Part shown: positions 1 to 12,976 of the stretch, one piece after another | Layout: the number at the start of each line of letters is the position of its first letter | Position numbering within the stretch: position 1 is the first letter of the stretch | Notes under the pieces: model-generated | The model's input: only the letters and a program-made list of their open reading frames with translations | What the model was told of the DNA's origin: nothing | The model's database searches: none | Translations under genes and position numbers: made by a program | Source: Chionoecetes opilio | Lineage: Eukaryota; Arthropoda; Malacostraca; Decapoda; Majidae | Reading direction: 5' to 3' | Length of the DNA: 64,000 nucleotides | Assembly (NCBI GenBank): GCA_016584305.1 | Contig: JACEEZ010022682.1 | Location: forward strand, 390,001 to 454,000

Positions 1-236
1 CATTCACTCACCCATTACCCATCACCCCCCACCCATTCACTCACCCATTACCCATCACCCCCCACCCATTCACTCACCCATTACCCATCACCACACACCC
101 ATTACCCATCACCCCCCACCTATTCCCTCCCCCATCACCCCCAACCCATCACCCCCCACCCATTCACTCACCCATCACCCCACACCCATTACCCATCACC
201 CCACCCATTCACTCACCCTTTACCCATCACCCTACA
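1..236. repeat. C-rich minisatellite
   Basis: Tandem degenerate units built from CACCCATTACCCATCACC and CCCACCCATTCACTCA run from the window edge to about 236. They are rich in CCCA and CCC triplets on the plus strand. The array continues to the left of the window. No gene is visible in it. Confidence 0.9.
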
Positions 237-240
237 TCAA

Positions 241-860
241 GGTTTCCTCAATTCTCGCAACCCACTTTTTTTTCCACAATTCTCGCTAATAGGCTACTAA
301 AAATAAAATAAAATAAAAGTGATCGGATCATCTCATAAGTGGGCTTAAAACCTTCCCCTCGTCGACCCGGTTCCAAAAATGTGCCATATGATGGGATTCC
401 GCCATGGGGGGCGGCACCTAGAGCGGACACACAGACACACACACACACTTTCGCTTATATTATTATAGATAGATTTCCTTACTACCTCATATAATTAACT
501 TTCCCTCGGGCTAATTCTCCAACTTTTCAACCTGTCACGTCATCATTTTCATTATCCTTTCACACTTTAACCTTTGCGTCATCAGGGATCACTGCTTTTG
601 ACCTTAAACAATTTGTATTGATATATTATTATACTCTTGACCTACGATTGTCTCATTGACCAAATATGTTTTTTTTTCCTACTATTTTTTTTTTTTTTTT
701 TTTTTTACGTTGGACCCTTGGGAGGTGAAATGTCTTGTCACTCCTCTCTAAATAAATATACATGCACTGTTCTCTGCCACTAACTACCTGATCAACCTAG
801 TTCAAGTGACTGATTACCCTGTACAACATTCACAAACCAGCTCCTTGTCACACAACACAC
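241..860. other. Non-coding stretch, nothing recognised
   Basis: AT-rich DNA with a short CA tract near 430-447 and a T-run at about 685-706. Open frames are short and not protein-like. Confidence 0.5.
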
Positions 861-867
861 ACACACC

Positions 868-1012
868 AGAGGTGGGCACCGCAAACGAAAATCCACTTCC
901 ACAAACGCAAATCCGCAAACCCCAATCTTTACGTTCCGCAACCGCAGGTCCTCAAATTTCTTGAATTTCACACTTCCGCAACCGCAAGTCCGCAAACCGC
1001 AAACTACCTAAT
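868..1012 (+). mobile_element. GCAAAC-rich dispersed repeat, copy 1
   Basis: Starts with CAGAGGTGGGCACCGCAAAC directly after a CA tract and continues as repeated CCGCAAAC/GCAAATCCGC blocks. The same family lies inverted at 6,160-6,315, also next to a CA tract. The CAGAGG start resembles a hAT-type terminus, but no second end or target duplication was found here. Confidence 0.5.
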
Positions 1013-1177
1013 ATATTTATTCTCGTTACTCCCCACAAGCAGACACTGGAATTTGGAAAGACTTATGGTCAGTTTAGTTACCGACGTGCCTTGCTACTCC
1101 TCTCTTGCAGGATTTCGGCTCATAAGAAAGCAGAAAACTGTTCTATATAGAGTTTGCCGGTACAATACTCCCCAAAT

Positions 1178-1221
<44 letters not shown>

Positions 1222-1223
1222 CG

Positions 1224-1290
<67 letters not shown>
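1178..1290. repeat. (CT)n microsatellite
   Basis: CT dinucleotide tract with a few CTT and CG interruptions. Confidence 0.95.
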
Positions 1291-1293
<3 letters not shown>

Positions 1294-1335
1294 CACACCA
1301 CTAAATATTACTCTTTTTGACGGATGTTTATCATA

Positions 1336-1400
1336 ACTTAATGATAATAATAATAATAGTAATAATAATAATAATATAAATAACAATAATAACAGATACA
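1336..1400. repeat. (AAT)n microsatellite
   Basis: Imperfect ATA/AAT trinucleotide tract. Confidence 0.85.
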
Positions 1401-1570
1401 TAAATAAAGTTTAATAGAATAAGATAGAGTTTATATGTATTCTGATAATTCAATTTGTAGAAAGCATTGAACAGAGTAACAAGTCACACAGAGACACACT
1501 AGAAAGATGAGTGGAGGGAATCTCCCCCCTGTGAGGGCCGCAAGCTCCTCACTCCTCGAGCAGGGACCAG

Positions 1571-2307
1571 TCACCGCGACAAGCCTGCCTGGCTCGCTCT
1601 TTGGCCGCGGCTTTGCGGCAGTGTGCCGAGCCCAGGCCACACCCACAGCAAACAACCCGACCTGAAGAGGCGCCACGGCTGGCCCATCACGCTTCCAGGA
1701 GGAAACATCAGGGGGGCGGCGGTCAGCGTCCTGTAAAAGCGCCACTTTGGCGGACCCACGCCCCGGGTTTCAGAAAACACAGAGTGGTGCTGTCTGCCCT
1801 CCACGCACTCCCCGCACACCTCGCAGTGCCACTCGTCCACCGGCACCCTCCTCGAAAGGCCGCACAAAAGTACTTATCCGCGCCTGTGGCCGCCGCCTGC
1901 GGAGGGCCGCGCAACCAAGGGCAGCGTTACCAATAGCCTGTCGTGACCAGCACGAAGGCACGCACGCCGCCTGCCACACGCTCGTCACCTCATCAGGGCC
2001 CCGAGAACAGGCCACCCAGGAAGGGCACGGTGTCTTCCAGCAGGGGCACCACCGCACCGTACCCCGCCACACAGCCGGTGCCGCCAGGGCCCCATGCCAG
2101 GTTGGCGAACCACAGCAGGGCGGGCAGCGAGGGATGTGGCTGTCCTGAGTCCAGGCAAGGGTTTTCTGGGCACCATGGAGAAGGTGGGCAACTGAAGCTG
2201 TGGTGGGGACTGTCGCTTGTCTCAACCAGCGGAGACGAGAGGCCGTTGCCGTCGTCGTCACTTGTGTCGTCAAGAGGAATGTCACAGAATCCGTCATCCG
2301 GGGACAT
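1571..2307 (-). pseudogene. Decayed DHHC palmitoyltransferase-like fragment
   Basis: On the minus strand the 1,867-1,571 frame reads WHCEVCGECVEGRQHHSVF followed by GVGPPKWRFYRTLT. This matches the spacing of the cysteine-rich domain of ZDHHC S-acyltransferases (HC-x2-C-x2-CV-x3-DHHC, then C-V-G-x-x-N-x-R-F). The signature is altered: DHHC reads QHHS, the Cys before VGPP is replaced (TRGVG) and the upstream CxxC is lost (CGLS), so catalysis looks impossible. A second piece at 2,307-1,993, in another frame, gives a Ser/Asp-rich start and hydrophobic stretches (LPALLWFANLAWG, VPLLEDTVPFLGGLF) like the first membrane helices of this family. Stops and frame changes separate the two. Either this is a pseudogene, or introns and sequence errors break a real gene; a pseudogene is favoured because key residues are changed. 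It is GC-rich, unlike its surroundings. Confidence 0.45.
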
Positions 2308-2399
2308 TCTCCTCGTCGCTGCTTTTTTTCATAATCACCGACGGGGGTGGAAGTACATCCTTTTGTTCCCCCAAAATCCTTCTGTGGGGGAGGGGGAAA

Positions 2400-3300
2400 T
2401 CAACACCCCCAGACTGTTGCCTTGAGGGCGACTCACGCGTTCCTCCCCTGCGGATGCTTCGCTAACCACTGTTGGTGGTCCTTGTCTACCAAGGACAGCG
2501 ATAAGCCATTCATGAGAACCATCTCCGATGAGATGTTCTCAAACGCAAAGTGCCATCTTCAACGTTGTCAAAGATGTTTGCCAAGGTGCCTTGGCAATGG
2601 TCTTGTGCCCGCGCTTCACCTTCACCTTCAAGCGACGTCCCCCCGCCGTCCATGGCGGCTAGCTTCCCGAAGTCGGCGCGGAGCTCTGCCTCGGGTTTTG
2701 CCACTTCTCGTGTTCCCACGGGTGCCCGGGGAGCATCTGCCACGTGTCGGGCGGCACGGTGATGCACGCCACCCGGCACGAAGGTCTCCTGCAACAGCCG
2801 AAGCAGCCGCCTGCTGCCTCCCGGCCGTTGAAGGTGGACGCTCGTCGGCCCCCTGAGTGACGGAGGAAGTTTGCACCCTGCAGGAAAATTTTTGTGAGGT
2901 CTGCATGGTCGCTCGATTCTTTCAGAAGTAGAGGCCGGTGATTGAGGTACTGGCGCGGAATTGAAAATGTTTTTTTCTCAACATGCCAATATGGGGAGAC
3001 TCGAGCTAACTCCAACCTGTGATGGGAAACCGCGGCAGCCGCCTGGCTAGGCAGGAAGCCTGGAGCCTGTGTGTGTCTGCCTGGCAACCCGGTTGGAGTT
3101 GAAAACCCTTCCATCCCCCCCCCCCCACCGCCATTATGGACCAATAGAAGAGCTCAGATATAAGGCAAGGACCAGTCAGAAGACACCCGAGGGTATCTTC
3201 ACTACAGGACACACGCGGCCAGCAGACAGAAGATCTAAGGTTCCAAGAATGACGTCATCTTTTCAATGTTCCTGAGCGACGCCCCGCCTCGCTCTCCTCC
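2400..3300. other. GC-rich, unassigned
   Basis: GC-rich DNA with long open frames on both strands (for example minus 3,144-2,659 and 2,794-2,510). None gives a domain I recognise. It may be upstream sequence of the DHHC-like fragment or simply CpG-rich DNA. Confidence 0.25.
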
Positions 3301-3436
3301 TTGACTCGAGACACAACCCCAGGCATCTTACAGGCACCCCCCGCCCCCCACTGGCTCACCCCCCATCCAACCCCCTTCCTTTCCTTTACCTCGCAACCCA
3401 TACATTTCCAAAGTTTCTAAAGTTTTCCCTGTCGAG

Positions 3437-3500
3437 CGGGCAATGACTGTCCACCTTGAGCAAGGGGATGGGATATGTGGGTGTGTGAGGTGGCAGCCTT
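3437..3500 (+). mobile_element. SINE fragment (family of the 9.5-kb copy)
   Basis: The block CACCTTGAGCAAGGGGATGG followed by a GT-rich stretch and GAGGTGGCAGCCTTACCCA matches the middle of the tRNA-derived SINE at 9,515-9,772. Head and tail are missing. Confidence 0.6.
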
Positions 3501-3559
3501 ACCCAGTAAATAATATCAATAATAATAATCTTCATAGTAATGATCATAATAATTATTAT

Positions 3560-3758
<199 letters not shown>

Positions 3759-3762
3759 AGTC

Positions 3763-5552
3763 AAGTAATATAAAACAAAGACAAGGGAATTAGTTGGGTC
3801 GTTAAGGTCAGGACAGGGTGAGGTCTTAAATACGGATGAGAATATGTGTAAGAGTCTAAATGATTATTTCTTAAGTGTTTTTACGGAGGAGGATACACAG
3901 ACCTGTTAGTGAACAGATGTTCAAAGGAAGCGATGAGGAGAAACTTAAAGATATTGTGATAACTAGGGAAATGGTGGAAGAGGGTATAGATAAAATGAAA
4001 TTTTTTTAATCGCCAGGACCAGATGAAGTGTATCCAGGGTATTGAAGGAATGCAAGGAGGTTGTTAGTGAGTCGTTAGTGCACATTTTTAGGAAATCGGT
4101 TGAGATAGGCGATGTGCCATTATTGTGGAGGAAAGGAAATGTTGTTCCCATATTTAAGAAGGGTGACAGAGGACTAAGTCAAATTATCGACCCGTAAGTC
4201 TAACATCAGTGGTGGGTAAATTATTGGAATCTATTATTGCAAAAAACATTAGAGAGCACTTAGATAAACATAGTTTGATCAATGATTCACAACATGGATT
4301 CACCAAGGGTAGGTCATGTCTCACCAATTTATTGAGTTTTTATAGTAAAGTTTATGAGACGGCAGATAATGATAAGGATTATGATATAATATATCTGGAC
4401 TTTAGTAAGGCATTTGACAAAGTACCACACGAGCGACTCTTAAATAAGGTTTGGGCTCATGGAATAGATGGGAAGGTTCTTCATTGGATCAGAGCTTGGC
4501 TAAGTAATAGGCAACAAAGGGTTACAATTAATGGTTCTAAATCTGAATGGGGACTGGTGACAAGTGGAGTCCCACAAGGGTCTGTTTTGGGTCCATTACT
4601 ATTTTTTATTTACATCAACGACTTGGATAGTGGGATTAGAAGGTGATATCAGCAAGTTTGCTGATGATACTAAGGTAGGTAGGATTATTGGATCACAGTT
4701 TGATGTAAACATATTGCAGGGAGACTTAGATAAACTTAACGAGTGGGCAGTCAGATGGGAGATGGAATTTAATATTGATAAATGCAGCGTTATGAATGTT
4801 GGTAGAAAAAACCCTGGTGATAGATACACCATAAGCAATGTATCGCTGAAAAGATCAGAAGGTGAAAAAGATCTTGGAGTGAGGGTGAGCCCAGACCTCC
4901 GACCTAGGAAACAATGTATTGAGGCCGGAAATAGAGCTAATAGAGTATTAGGATTCATTACCAGAAGTGTTAAAAGTAGAAGTGCGGAAGTTATTCTAAA
5001 GCTTTATCTGGCTCTAGTCAGGCCTCACCTAGACTATGCGGTTCAGTTTTGGTCTCCATATTACAGGATGGATATAGCCTTGTTAGAAACAGTGCAGAGA
5101 AGAATGACCAAAATGATACAAGGGATGCGTAACTTTAGTTATGAGAAGAGATTGAAGTTATTAAAGTTACACTCACTCGAGAGACGCAGAGTAAGGGGCG
5201 ATCTGATAGAAGTTTTTAAGTGGATAAAGGGATTTAATAAAGGAGAGGTAGGAAAAGTTCTTACGGCTTTTAACCAGGGTAGAACAAGAAGTAACGGATT
5301 CAAGCTGGAAAAGCGTAGATTTAGAAAGGAAATAGGGAAAAACTGGTTCACAAATAGGGTGGTGAATGAATGGAATGGTCTCAGTAGACAGGTAGTTAGT
5401 GCGAAGTCATTAGGGAGCTTTAAAGAGGGGCTGGATAGGTTCATGGATAAGGATGAAAGATGGATGTAGGTAGTGTTAGGTGACAGGAACTACCACGTGT
5501 AGGCCTCGCGGCCTCTTGTAGCTTCCTTATTTTCTTATGTTCTTATGTTCTT
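3763..5552 (+). mobile_element. CR1-like non-LTR retrotransposon, 5'-truncated
   Basis: A LINE truncated at its 5' end just after a CA tract. It contains the end of the endonuclease-RT linker (frame-broken, 3,763-4,200), the reverse transcriptase (4,209-5,469), a short 3' UTR and a terminal repeat of TTATGTTC units (about 5,528-5,552). Octamer 3' ends of this kind are typical of CR1/L2-group LINEs. The same family occurs at 61,709-64,000 (minus) and as fragments at about 48,690, 49,770 and 54,128. Comparison with the 61.7-kb copy supports the 5' limit near 3,763. No target duplication is expected or seen. Confidence 0.85.
4209..5469 (+). pseudogene. CR1-like reverse transcriptase, frameshifted
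   Basis: Encodes RNA-directed DNA polymerase. Visible RT blocks in order are [13 protein letters not shown] fingers (here [15 protein letters not shown]), [16 protein letters not shown] (palm motif A), [16 protein letters not shown] (motif B), then after a frame change FADDTKV (catalytic FADD box), EWAVRWEMEFN and the C-terminal KSRSAEVILKLYLALVRPHLDYAVQFWSP region split over two frames. The shift lies at about 4,636-4,640 (GGGATTAGAAGG); removing one A would restore the frame, so the copy is dead. The upstream part of the ORF is also interrupted. The C-terminal half is open to 5,469. Confidence 0.85.
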
Positions 5553-6057
5553 AAGTAGGTAGCTGCTTGTTTGTCTCACTGAGTATAAGAAATATTTACT
5601 GTGCTTCATTTATCTTCGTTATTACTCGTCGTCGCCCTGGGCATCGAGCAATAAGGCCGCATCACCATTTGGCCAAAGTTTGCTAGGCATATTTTTTGCT
5701 TCAGTGTACGAACCGGTTTTTCTTGTTTCGCGGTAAATTTTGAATATTTCTATTTGTCAATTTTTTGTTACTGTCAATTAGATTTGAAATGTTATGTTCT
5801 TTGATTTTAATTTCCTGATAAAATACATACATATTAATGGTGTTCTTGAATAAGTTTCGACTGTTATTTTACTTTAATTTTCGTATTTATTTTCCCATGT
5901 GTATAATTCCATTTGCTTGGTTTGAAAATATGAGGCTTTCACAACAGCACACTAGCCGTACAAGAAGTGTTTATCAGGAGTTTGCCAAGGTCGATAGAGG
6001 TGAAGGCGGGAGTGCTGAGGATGTAAACTTAGACCTTAAAGTTTTGCTCCTCTTATA
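5553..6057. other. Non-coding stretch, nothing recognised
   Basis: AT-rich DNA after the LINE end. Short open frames only. Confidence 0.5.
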
Positions 6058-6061
6058 GTAC

Positions 6062-6120
<59 letters not shown>
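6058..6120. repeat. (AAGT)n microsatellite
   Basis: About fifteen GTAA/AAGT tetranucleotides. Confidence 0.95.
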
Positions 6121-6159
6121 GACGGTGTGCGTAGCCGCGCAGGAATCGTGTTCAAAATT

Positions 6160-6315
6160 GAGAGTTTGCGGACATATTTGCGTTTGCGGAAGTGCTCCCG
6201 CAAACGCAAATCCGCAAACATTTACACTTCCGCACATCCGCAAACGAATTCGGACTTCCGCAATTTGCGGAAGTTGCGGTTTGCGGAAGTGTTTGCGGAA
6301 GTGCCCACCTCTGAC
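6160..6315 (-). mobile_element. GCAAAC-rich dispersed repeat, copy 2
   Basis: Inverted relative to 868-1,012. It ends GAAGTGCCCACCTCTG next to a CA tract, and the body is TTTGCGGAAGTG/CCGCAAACG units on both strands, so it can form hairpins. Left boundary uncertain. Confidence 0.5.
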
Positions 6316-6527
6316 CACACACACACACACACAAACATAACATACACACACTAACCCAGTCACTTTTCCCACGATTACAGTCACCCACGATAAATTTAAA
6401 GCAGTTGACATTACATAAAATTTTTGACTCAATATTTACTTGTTAACTTGACTTCTGCCGTAAACAAAGAAATGACAAAAAATGAAATGCAAGAGTTTCC
6501 CGCTTCTGGTAAGGCTCAAATTTCTTT

Positions 6528-6532
<5 letters not shown>

Positions 6533-6570
<38 letters not shown>

Positions 6571-6575
6571 AGGAG

Positions 6576-6663
<88 letters not shown>

Positions 6664-6789
6664 AAAAAAAATATTGCTTGAAGCGTAATTGACTCAATCC
6701 CTCTGCTCTCTCTCTCTCTCTCTCTCAGTCTCCTCTCTCTCTCTCTCTCTCTCTCTACTGATCTGCTCTCAGATCATCTTCTCTGTCTA

Positions 6790-6863
<74 letters not shown>

Positions 6864-6958
6864 TTAGACAACCTTGATTATACACATTTTTTCTTTGCTT
6901 TTGCTTCTGCATATGAGAATATCTTCGTGATGACTCTGTGCACGTGTGTGTGAGTGTG

Positions 6959-7003
<45 letters not shown>

Positions 7004-7205
7004 GTGTGTGTGTGTGTGTGCATGAGTTGTTCCACCACCACCTCAGGTCTTACTGGACCACTTTTTTCCTGTCTATTAATTATTCATTTTTTTTTTTTTT
7101 GAGGGGTGGGGAGTTTGCTTCAGCTTTTCTACCCTTGACTCCAATTGATGATGACACTCTCTTAGTGATGAAATTGACGAAGACACAACACAACGGTAAA
7201 AACAG

Positions 7206-7283
<78 letters not shown>
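6533..7283. repeat. Microsatellite cluster (GA, CT, GT, GA)
   Basis: GA tract 6,533-6,663, CT tracts 6,706-6,860, GT tract about 6,943-7,020 and GA tract 7,208-7,283, with short unique spacers. Apparent open frames across them are translations of dinucleotide repeats. Confidence 0.95.
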
Positions 7284-7284
<1 letters not shown>

Positions 7285-8110
7285 AACACAGCAACAAGAG
7301 ACAGGGAAAAAATAGACACCATAATCGGAACATCCACATTATTATTATTATTATCGTTCACATTATCGGAAGTTCACAGTAACAAACACAGCAAAAAAGA
7401 AAACCCACACAGCAACAAAGAGAAGATCACAGCATATAAACAACAAAATAGACAGCAGTTCTTCTTTTTTGCCCTTGGTCAGTCCTTTGTGATGTAAAAA
7501 AAAAAACTTTAAAAAAAACTGTCCCGCTAATATCTAATCTTTCTCTCTTTCCTCTCTTTTTATTCGATTTTCTCGCCAGTAAGTTTCTTAGATCTGACAT
7601 CCACCCACCTGATCATCTATAGCAGAGTAGCAATGTCTCAAAAGTGTATTAGAGAGGCAGCATTATAACCCTGACAGAATCTTTCCCCTCGGCCTCACTG
7701 TCACTAAACACACCACACTGTTTAACAAGTTTCACAAGTTTATAAGTTTATTAAGAAAAAGGGGCGATATTATAAAGGGGGGTACGAGAATAAGAAAAAA
7801 ACAAAAATAGAAATAGTTAATTGCCAAGGGAAGAGTTGACAAGATTATTAACTAAGGAGACGAAGTTGAAGATGACCTATGAAGCTATACTAATCGTCAA
7901 AGGTCACAAGAAGAAGAAGAAGTTTAACACAAGGCTACGTAACATTTCTAAAGAAAAGAAGAAAGACACATAACAAACGTGAATTTTCTCGGTTTATTAC
8001 GCAACGTCCACCACTATATAATGACGTTCCATTATTATACACCAGCGGACACTTGCTTTAGAAGGCCTACTGATTATAATGGAAGCTTTGTGGTTATATT
8101 AAGTGGACGA
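7284..8110. other. Non-coding, with a LINE tail remnant
   Basis: AT-rich. The only recognisable item is the jockey-like 3' tail remnant at about 7,470-7,520. No protein-like frame. Confidence 0.5.
7470..7520 (+). mobile_element. 3' tail remnant of jockey-like LINE
   Basis: TTGCCCTTGGTCAGTCCTTT followed by GTGATGT and an A-run. The same motif ends the jockey-like fragment at 13,333-13,895. Confidence 0.55.
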
Positions 8111-8111
8111 T

Positions 8112-8375
8112 ACAACCTTGTCTGAATTACAACTTGAAGCAGCTGACGGTGTTAAGAGATAAATGGTTGTTATCTGGCTCGAGGTTGTTACTTAGTATAC
8201 AACCTCGTCTGAATTACAATCTCAAGCAGCTGATGGTGTTAAGAGATAAATGGTTGTTATCTGGCTCGAGGTTGTTACTTAATATACAGCCTCGTCTGAA
8301 TTACAACCTCAAGCAGCTGACGGCGTAAAGAGAAAAAATATTGTGGTTGTTATCTGGCTCTAGGTTGTTAGTTTA
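8112..8375 (+). repeat. 87-bp tandem repeat, three copies
   Basis: Units start at about 8,112, 8,199 and 8,286 (ACAACCTCGTCTGAATTAC and variants) and contain CAGCTGACGGTGTTAAGAG and GTTGTTATCTGGCTC. The period is 87 bp, so a frame stays open across two units; this does not make it a gene. Confidence 0.85.
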
Positions 8376-8397
8376 CTCTTGTGTGCTGACAGATACA

Positions 8398-8500
8398 CTG
8401 ATGGATAGATAGATAGATAAATAGATAGATAGATAAATATAGATGAAGGAAATGACAGATAGATGGATAGATATATGGATAGGGGAAGTAAATGATGGAT
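8398..8500. repeat. (GATA)n-type microsatellite
   Basis: Imperfect GATA/GATG tetranucleotide tract. Confidence 0.8.
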
Positions 8501-8601
8501 GGATAGATAAAAAATGTTTCTTCCACAAAAAATACGTAGGAAGGAAGTTAATAGAATAGCCTCCAACGAAAAAAAAATAAAAAAATAAAAATTTCGCTAC
8601 A

Positions 8602-8832
<231 letters not shown>

Positions 8833-8894
8833 AATGGACCAGAAAAAGAACCAAATAAATAGACTCATCAAGAACTGTCACTGTGATTACGATT

Positions 8895-9325
<431 letters not shown>

Positions 9326-9514
9326 TTTTCTATGCGATTTTTTTTTTTTGTAATCACATTTCACGGGGCAAGTGACCTAAGGCGGGGCAAGTGTGAGTCA
9401 GTGACCTGTAACGGGAATTCCTATTACTTTTAAAGGCATGATAGGTCACAGGTGAAGGTCATGTCCAGACCCACTCACCTGGGTACGTAGTATACCACAC
9501 ACACACACACACAC

Positions 9515-9772
9515 ACACACACATGGTCAGGTTGATAACGTTCTGGTCTCTCACTCTCTGGGTAGGCGGTTCGAATCCTCGCGCTCCCGGGGATTTTTCA
9601 CTTGACAAATTCGGGCGGTTACTGTCCTCCTTGAGCAAGGGGATGGGGGTGTGTGGTGTGTGAGGTCCCAGCATTGCCCAAAGATCGGTAATAATGAGCT
9701 CCAAGCTCGCACTGAGAGGGTGAAACTGGCGATCGCGAGCCAGCTCGCGTGGACAAAGACCATGGGGTGAAT
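9515..9772 (+). mobile_element. tRNA-derived SINE, family A
   Basis: The head has a tRNA-like layout ending in GGTTCGAATCCTC (B-box type). The body GATTTTTCACTTGACAAATT and CTTGAGCAAGGGGATGGG leads to AGATCGGTAATAATGAGCTC, and it ends in a CA tract (9,773-9,810). A better-preserved copy lies at 52,309-52,583 on the minus strand. Both end in CA repeats, and copy 1 also has CA on its 5' side (9,499-9,523). Confidence 0.8.
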
Positions 9773-9814
<42 letters not shown>

Positions 9815-9904
9815 CCTGTTCTTATTGATGCAACACACAAGCAATTTCATCCCGGGGTATATAGGGTTGAAGGACGACCTCAAACTGACTCATAGGCAAG
9901 GAAG

Positions 9905-10140
9905 AAGAAAAAATATATCAAGAATACTGAGTGAAAATAAAGCACGAAAAATAAGCAAGGAAAAGAAATCAGGGATACTAAGTGAAAATAAACAAGAAAA
10001 ATAAGCGAGAAATTAAAAAGCTGGGATACTGAGTGAAAATAAAGCACGAAAAAAGCAATTATTGAAAAAATAAATCGGGGATACTGAGTGAAAATAAAGC
10101 ACGAAACATTCTGGGTGAAAAAATATGTCAAGGATACTGT
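9905..10140 (+). repeat. Minisatellite of about 55-60 bp units
   Basis: About five degenerate units sharing GGATACTGAGTGAAAATAAA followed by GCACGAAAAATAAGC-type sequence. Confidence 0.8.
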
Positions 10141-11330
10141 GTAGAAATAAAGGAAGGAAAATTTCTAGGTATATCACGATACATACCACGAAAGAAACAG
10201 GTTTGCAGGTACGCCAACTCTTAGCATTTATATTGTTGTATGTAGTAGTACACTGGTAAATACTTGTTATCTTCGGGATGACAACATGTTCTGCTAGATC
10301 AATTGACTTTTAATGATGACAATAAGTTGACTTTTAATAGATGGTCAGTTAATCTTGATGTTCTGTATGATCATGTTATGTATGTATGTATGTATGTATG
10401 GTCATGTTTATCTCTGATGTTCCGAATATGCGAATTGCTTACTATGACGACACGCACCACTTGTACACATCTGCCCCACTGTACCTCATCACGTCCGCTT
10501 CTTATTATTCAAGTCACGATCATGTACAAAGCATGATCAACAACTCGGAAATCAGCAACTTTTAAGCAAAAGACCATTGGAAAATTTTACCCACCAGCAT
10601 CCTCCTCCTAAAACACAAGAACATAGCTATGGACTCTTATTTATGATTATCTTCATTTTATACTATGCATGCTACTTTTTTAGTCTTATAACTCGTCTAC
10701 TTATACTCTCGTCTCTCGTTTAGTCTTATAGTCTACTTATTTAGTCTCCTATATCGAAACAACATCGGTACATTATAAAAGTAGTTCCCCCACCAAGACA
10801 TGTCAAGAACTTGTTTCCTAAGGCGTGCAACAAATAGTGAATCCGAAAGGCATTCACCCAATACGAGTAAGTACGTTCAAGTCAAACATAAGTGGTTCGC
10901 ATTTAAGAATCATGTAACACAATTACGTATATCATTTATTTATTACACGATAAGTCATGCTCTCTCCCCTTTTTACTTTCCTCAGTTCAATAACCTGATA
11001 AAATATTTTGCTTATCATTTTCAAACTTTATAAAAACCAGAAGGAAAGTAGCCACTGGTACCACATAAAAAACACTTCCTTATCAAATCGTAAAAACTGT
11101 ATAACTGTATCTCTCATAAGTATACTAAGCTGTCTCCTTGGATGACAATGAGCTTCTCTCCGAAAATACTAAATCTCATATTTTTACAATACTATAACTT
11201 CTCCGAAACTACTGATTTTCATACTTGATCAATACTAACACACCTCCAAAACTGCTGAATCTCAAAGTTAGACAATATAACACCTCAGACATGATTACCA
11301 TAACCTAACGTATTGGCCTTTGTGTGCTAG
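10141..11330. other. Non-coding stretch, nothing recognised
   Basis: AT-rich DNA with a short TATG tract at 10,378-10,402 and repeated TTTAGTCTTATA near 10,680-10,740. No protein-like frame. Confidence 0.5.
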
Positions 11331-11349
11331 GTGGGTGTAGGAAGGGTAG

Positions 11350-11625
<276 letters not shown>

Positions 11626-11749
11626 CTGCGTCATGCATAAAAACCAAAACACTGCCAGCTTCCGCATCTTAAGGACGTGGTTAGCATTTTCCTCATGGTG
11701 AATGGAGTGACGCGGCGTTTGTTGTAAAGTATGCGAGACTCAGTGCATG

Positions 11750-12345
11750 GGTTGGCTGCCGGAAGAACGACTCTGTCCCACACCTCCCTTTTATAACACC
11801 TCACTTTGAATAGGGATCTATTTGGACCATTCCTTGTTAAAGACAATGTAAAGAAGAGGACCAAGATGAAGGTTTTCGGGGTCAATTTTACATGCATGTG
11901 GTGCAGAGCTGTCTATTTCGATCTGGCAGAAGGTTATGACACTGTTAGCTTCTTGAAAGTGTTTAGAAGGTTTACTAGTATAAGAGGTTTTCCAAGGATT
12001 GTGTACTTTGACCGAGGTTGCCAGTTGGTAAAAGCTAACAAGGAATTGGCAGAGGGAGGAGATAAACTAAATTTCACTGATTTGACTAAATTTGGTAGTA
12101 AAGAAGGTATGACCTGGAAGTTCACAAAGGGTGCGGACGCTCCCTGGCAGAATGGATGCTCAGAGTCTCTTATACGTTTAGTTAAGCGGGCAATTACTAT
12201 GTCAATAGGAGAAAGTATTCTACAGTATGGTATGGAGAATTGCAGACTGTACTCATTGAAATAGCGAATCTGATCAATGAGAGGCCGATTGGCACCAAGC
12301 CTGGTACTGATATAAAATTAGGGTCTTACTTGTCGCCAAATGACA
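11750..12345 (+). mobile_element. BEL/Pao retrotransposon integrase fragment, copy 1
   Basis: Encodes part of an LTR-retrotransposon integrase: DLFGPFLVKDNVKKRTKMKV (start of the core), IVYFDRGCQLVKANKEL (second acidic residue) and APWQNGCSESLIRLVKRA (catalytic Glu region), then NERPIGTKPGTDIKLG after a frame change near 12,260. This order and spacing are those of BEL/Pao integrases. Frames are broken at both ends (a stop just before the core at about 11,805; a shift at about 12,262), so it is dead. No LTRs were identified. Closely related copies lie at 14,060-15,600 (minus). Confidence 0.8.
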
Positions 12346-12359
12346 AACGACAATGGTCC

Positions 12360-12960
12360 AACCTGCAAACATGAATAAATCAGAACACACAAAAAAGTAA
12401 TATCAATCCCTAAACCCTCTAAGACAACAACAAATACTCATTAACCATAATGCAGGGGAAAATATACCAGGCCAATGGCCCTTTGACATATATACATACA
12501 GTCATGAACCAAATAAACCATAACATAATGTTCCACTTACAACATTGGCTTCCATACAACTAGCAGCTTCAATAGCTTCACGATGAGCCGACATGTACAC
12601 CATTAACCAACAGAACAAGAACAACCAATCCATGTCCACCCAGTGTCCGCAGTGACAGACTGCAAATGAATTTAATACTCAAATATGCCACAATGATTAA
12701 AGATGTAGAACAGTACTTCTACTTTCTGTAGAACAAATGTAAAACAATGCTTCGTCGGTATCATCAAAACGACCCAGAACTGCAGTTCACACTGTGCATT
12801 TAACACTTTACAGTATACTATGTATGTATAATACACACACACCTGAACACTAATACGTACATTTAACACTTTACAATATGCTATATACGAATAATACATA
12901 CCTGAACACGAATACGGGCCACCACCAGGTAATGGACGTGAGGGCGGCAGGAGGGCAACT
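12360..12960. other. Non-coding stretch with a 2-copy tandem repeat
   Basis: Contains two copies of a ~70-bp unit (about 12,795-12,920) sharing CATTTAACACTTTACA and ACCTGAACAC. Otherwise nothing recognised. Confidence 0.5.
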
Positions 12961-12976
12961 GACGTGGCATCAGCAG

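Noticed and set aside
8112..8375. CRISPR-like array (direct repeats with spacers)
   Set aside because: The 87-bp units are contiguous tandem copies with no unique spacers, in a eukaryotic genome.
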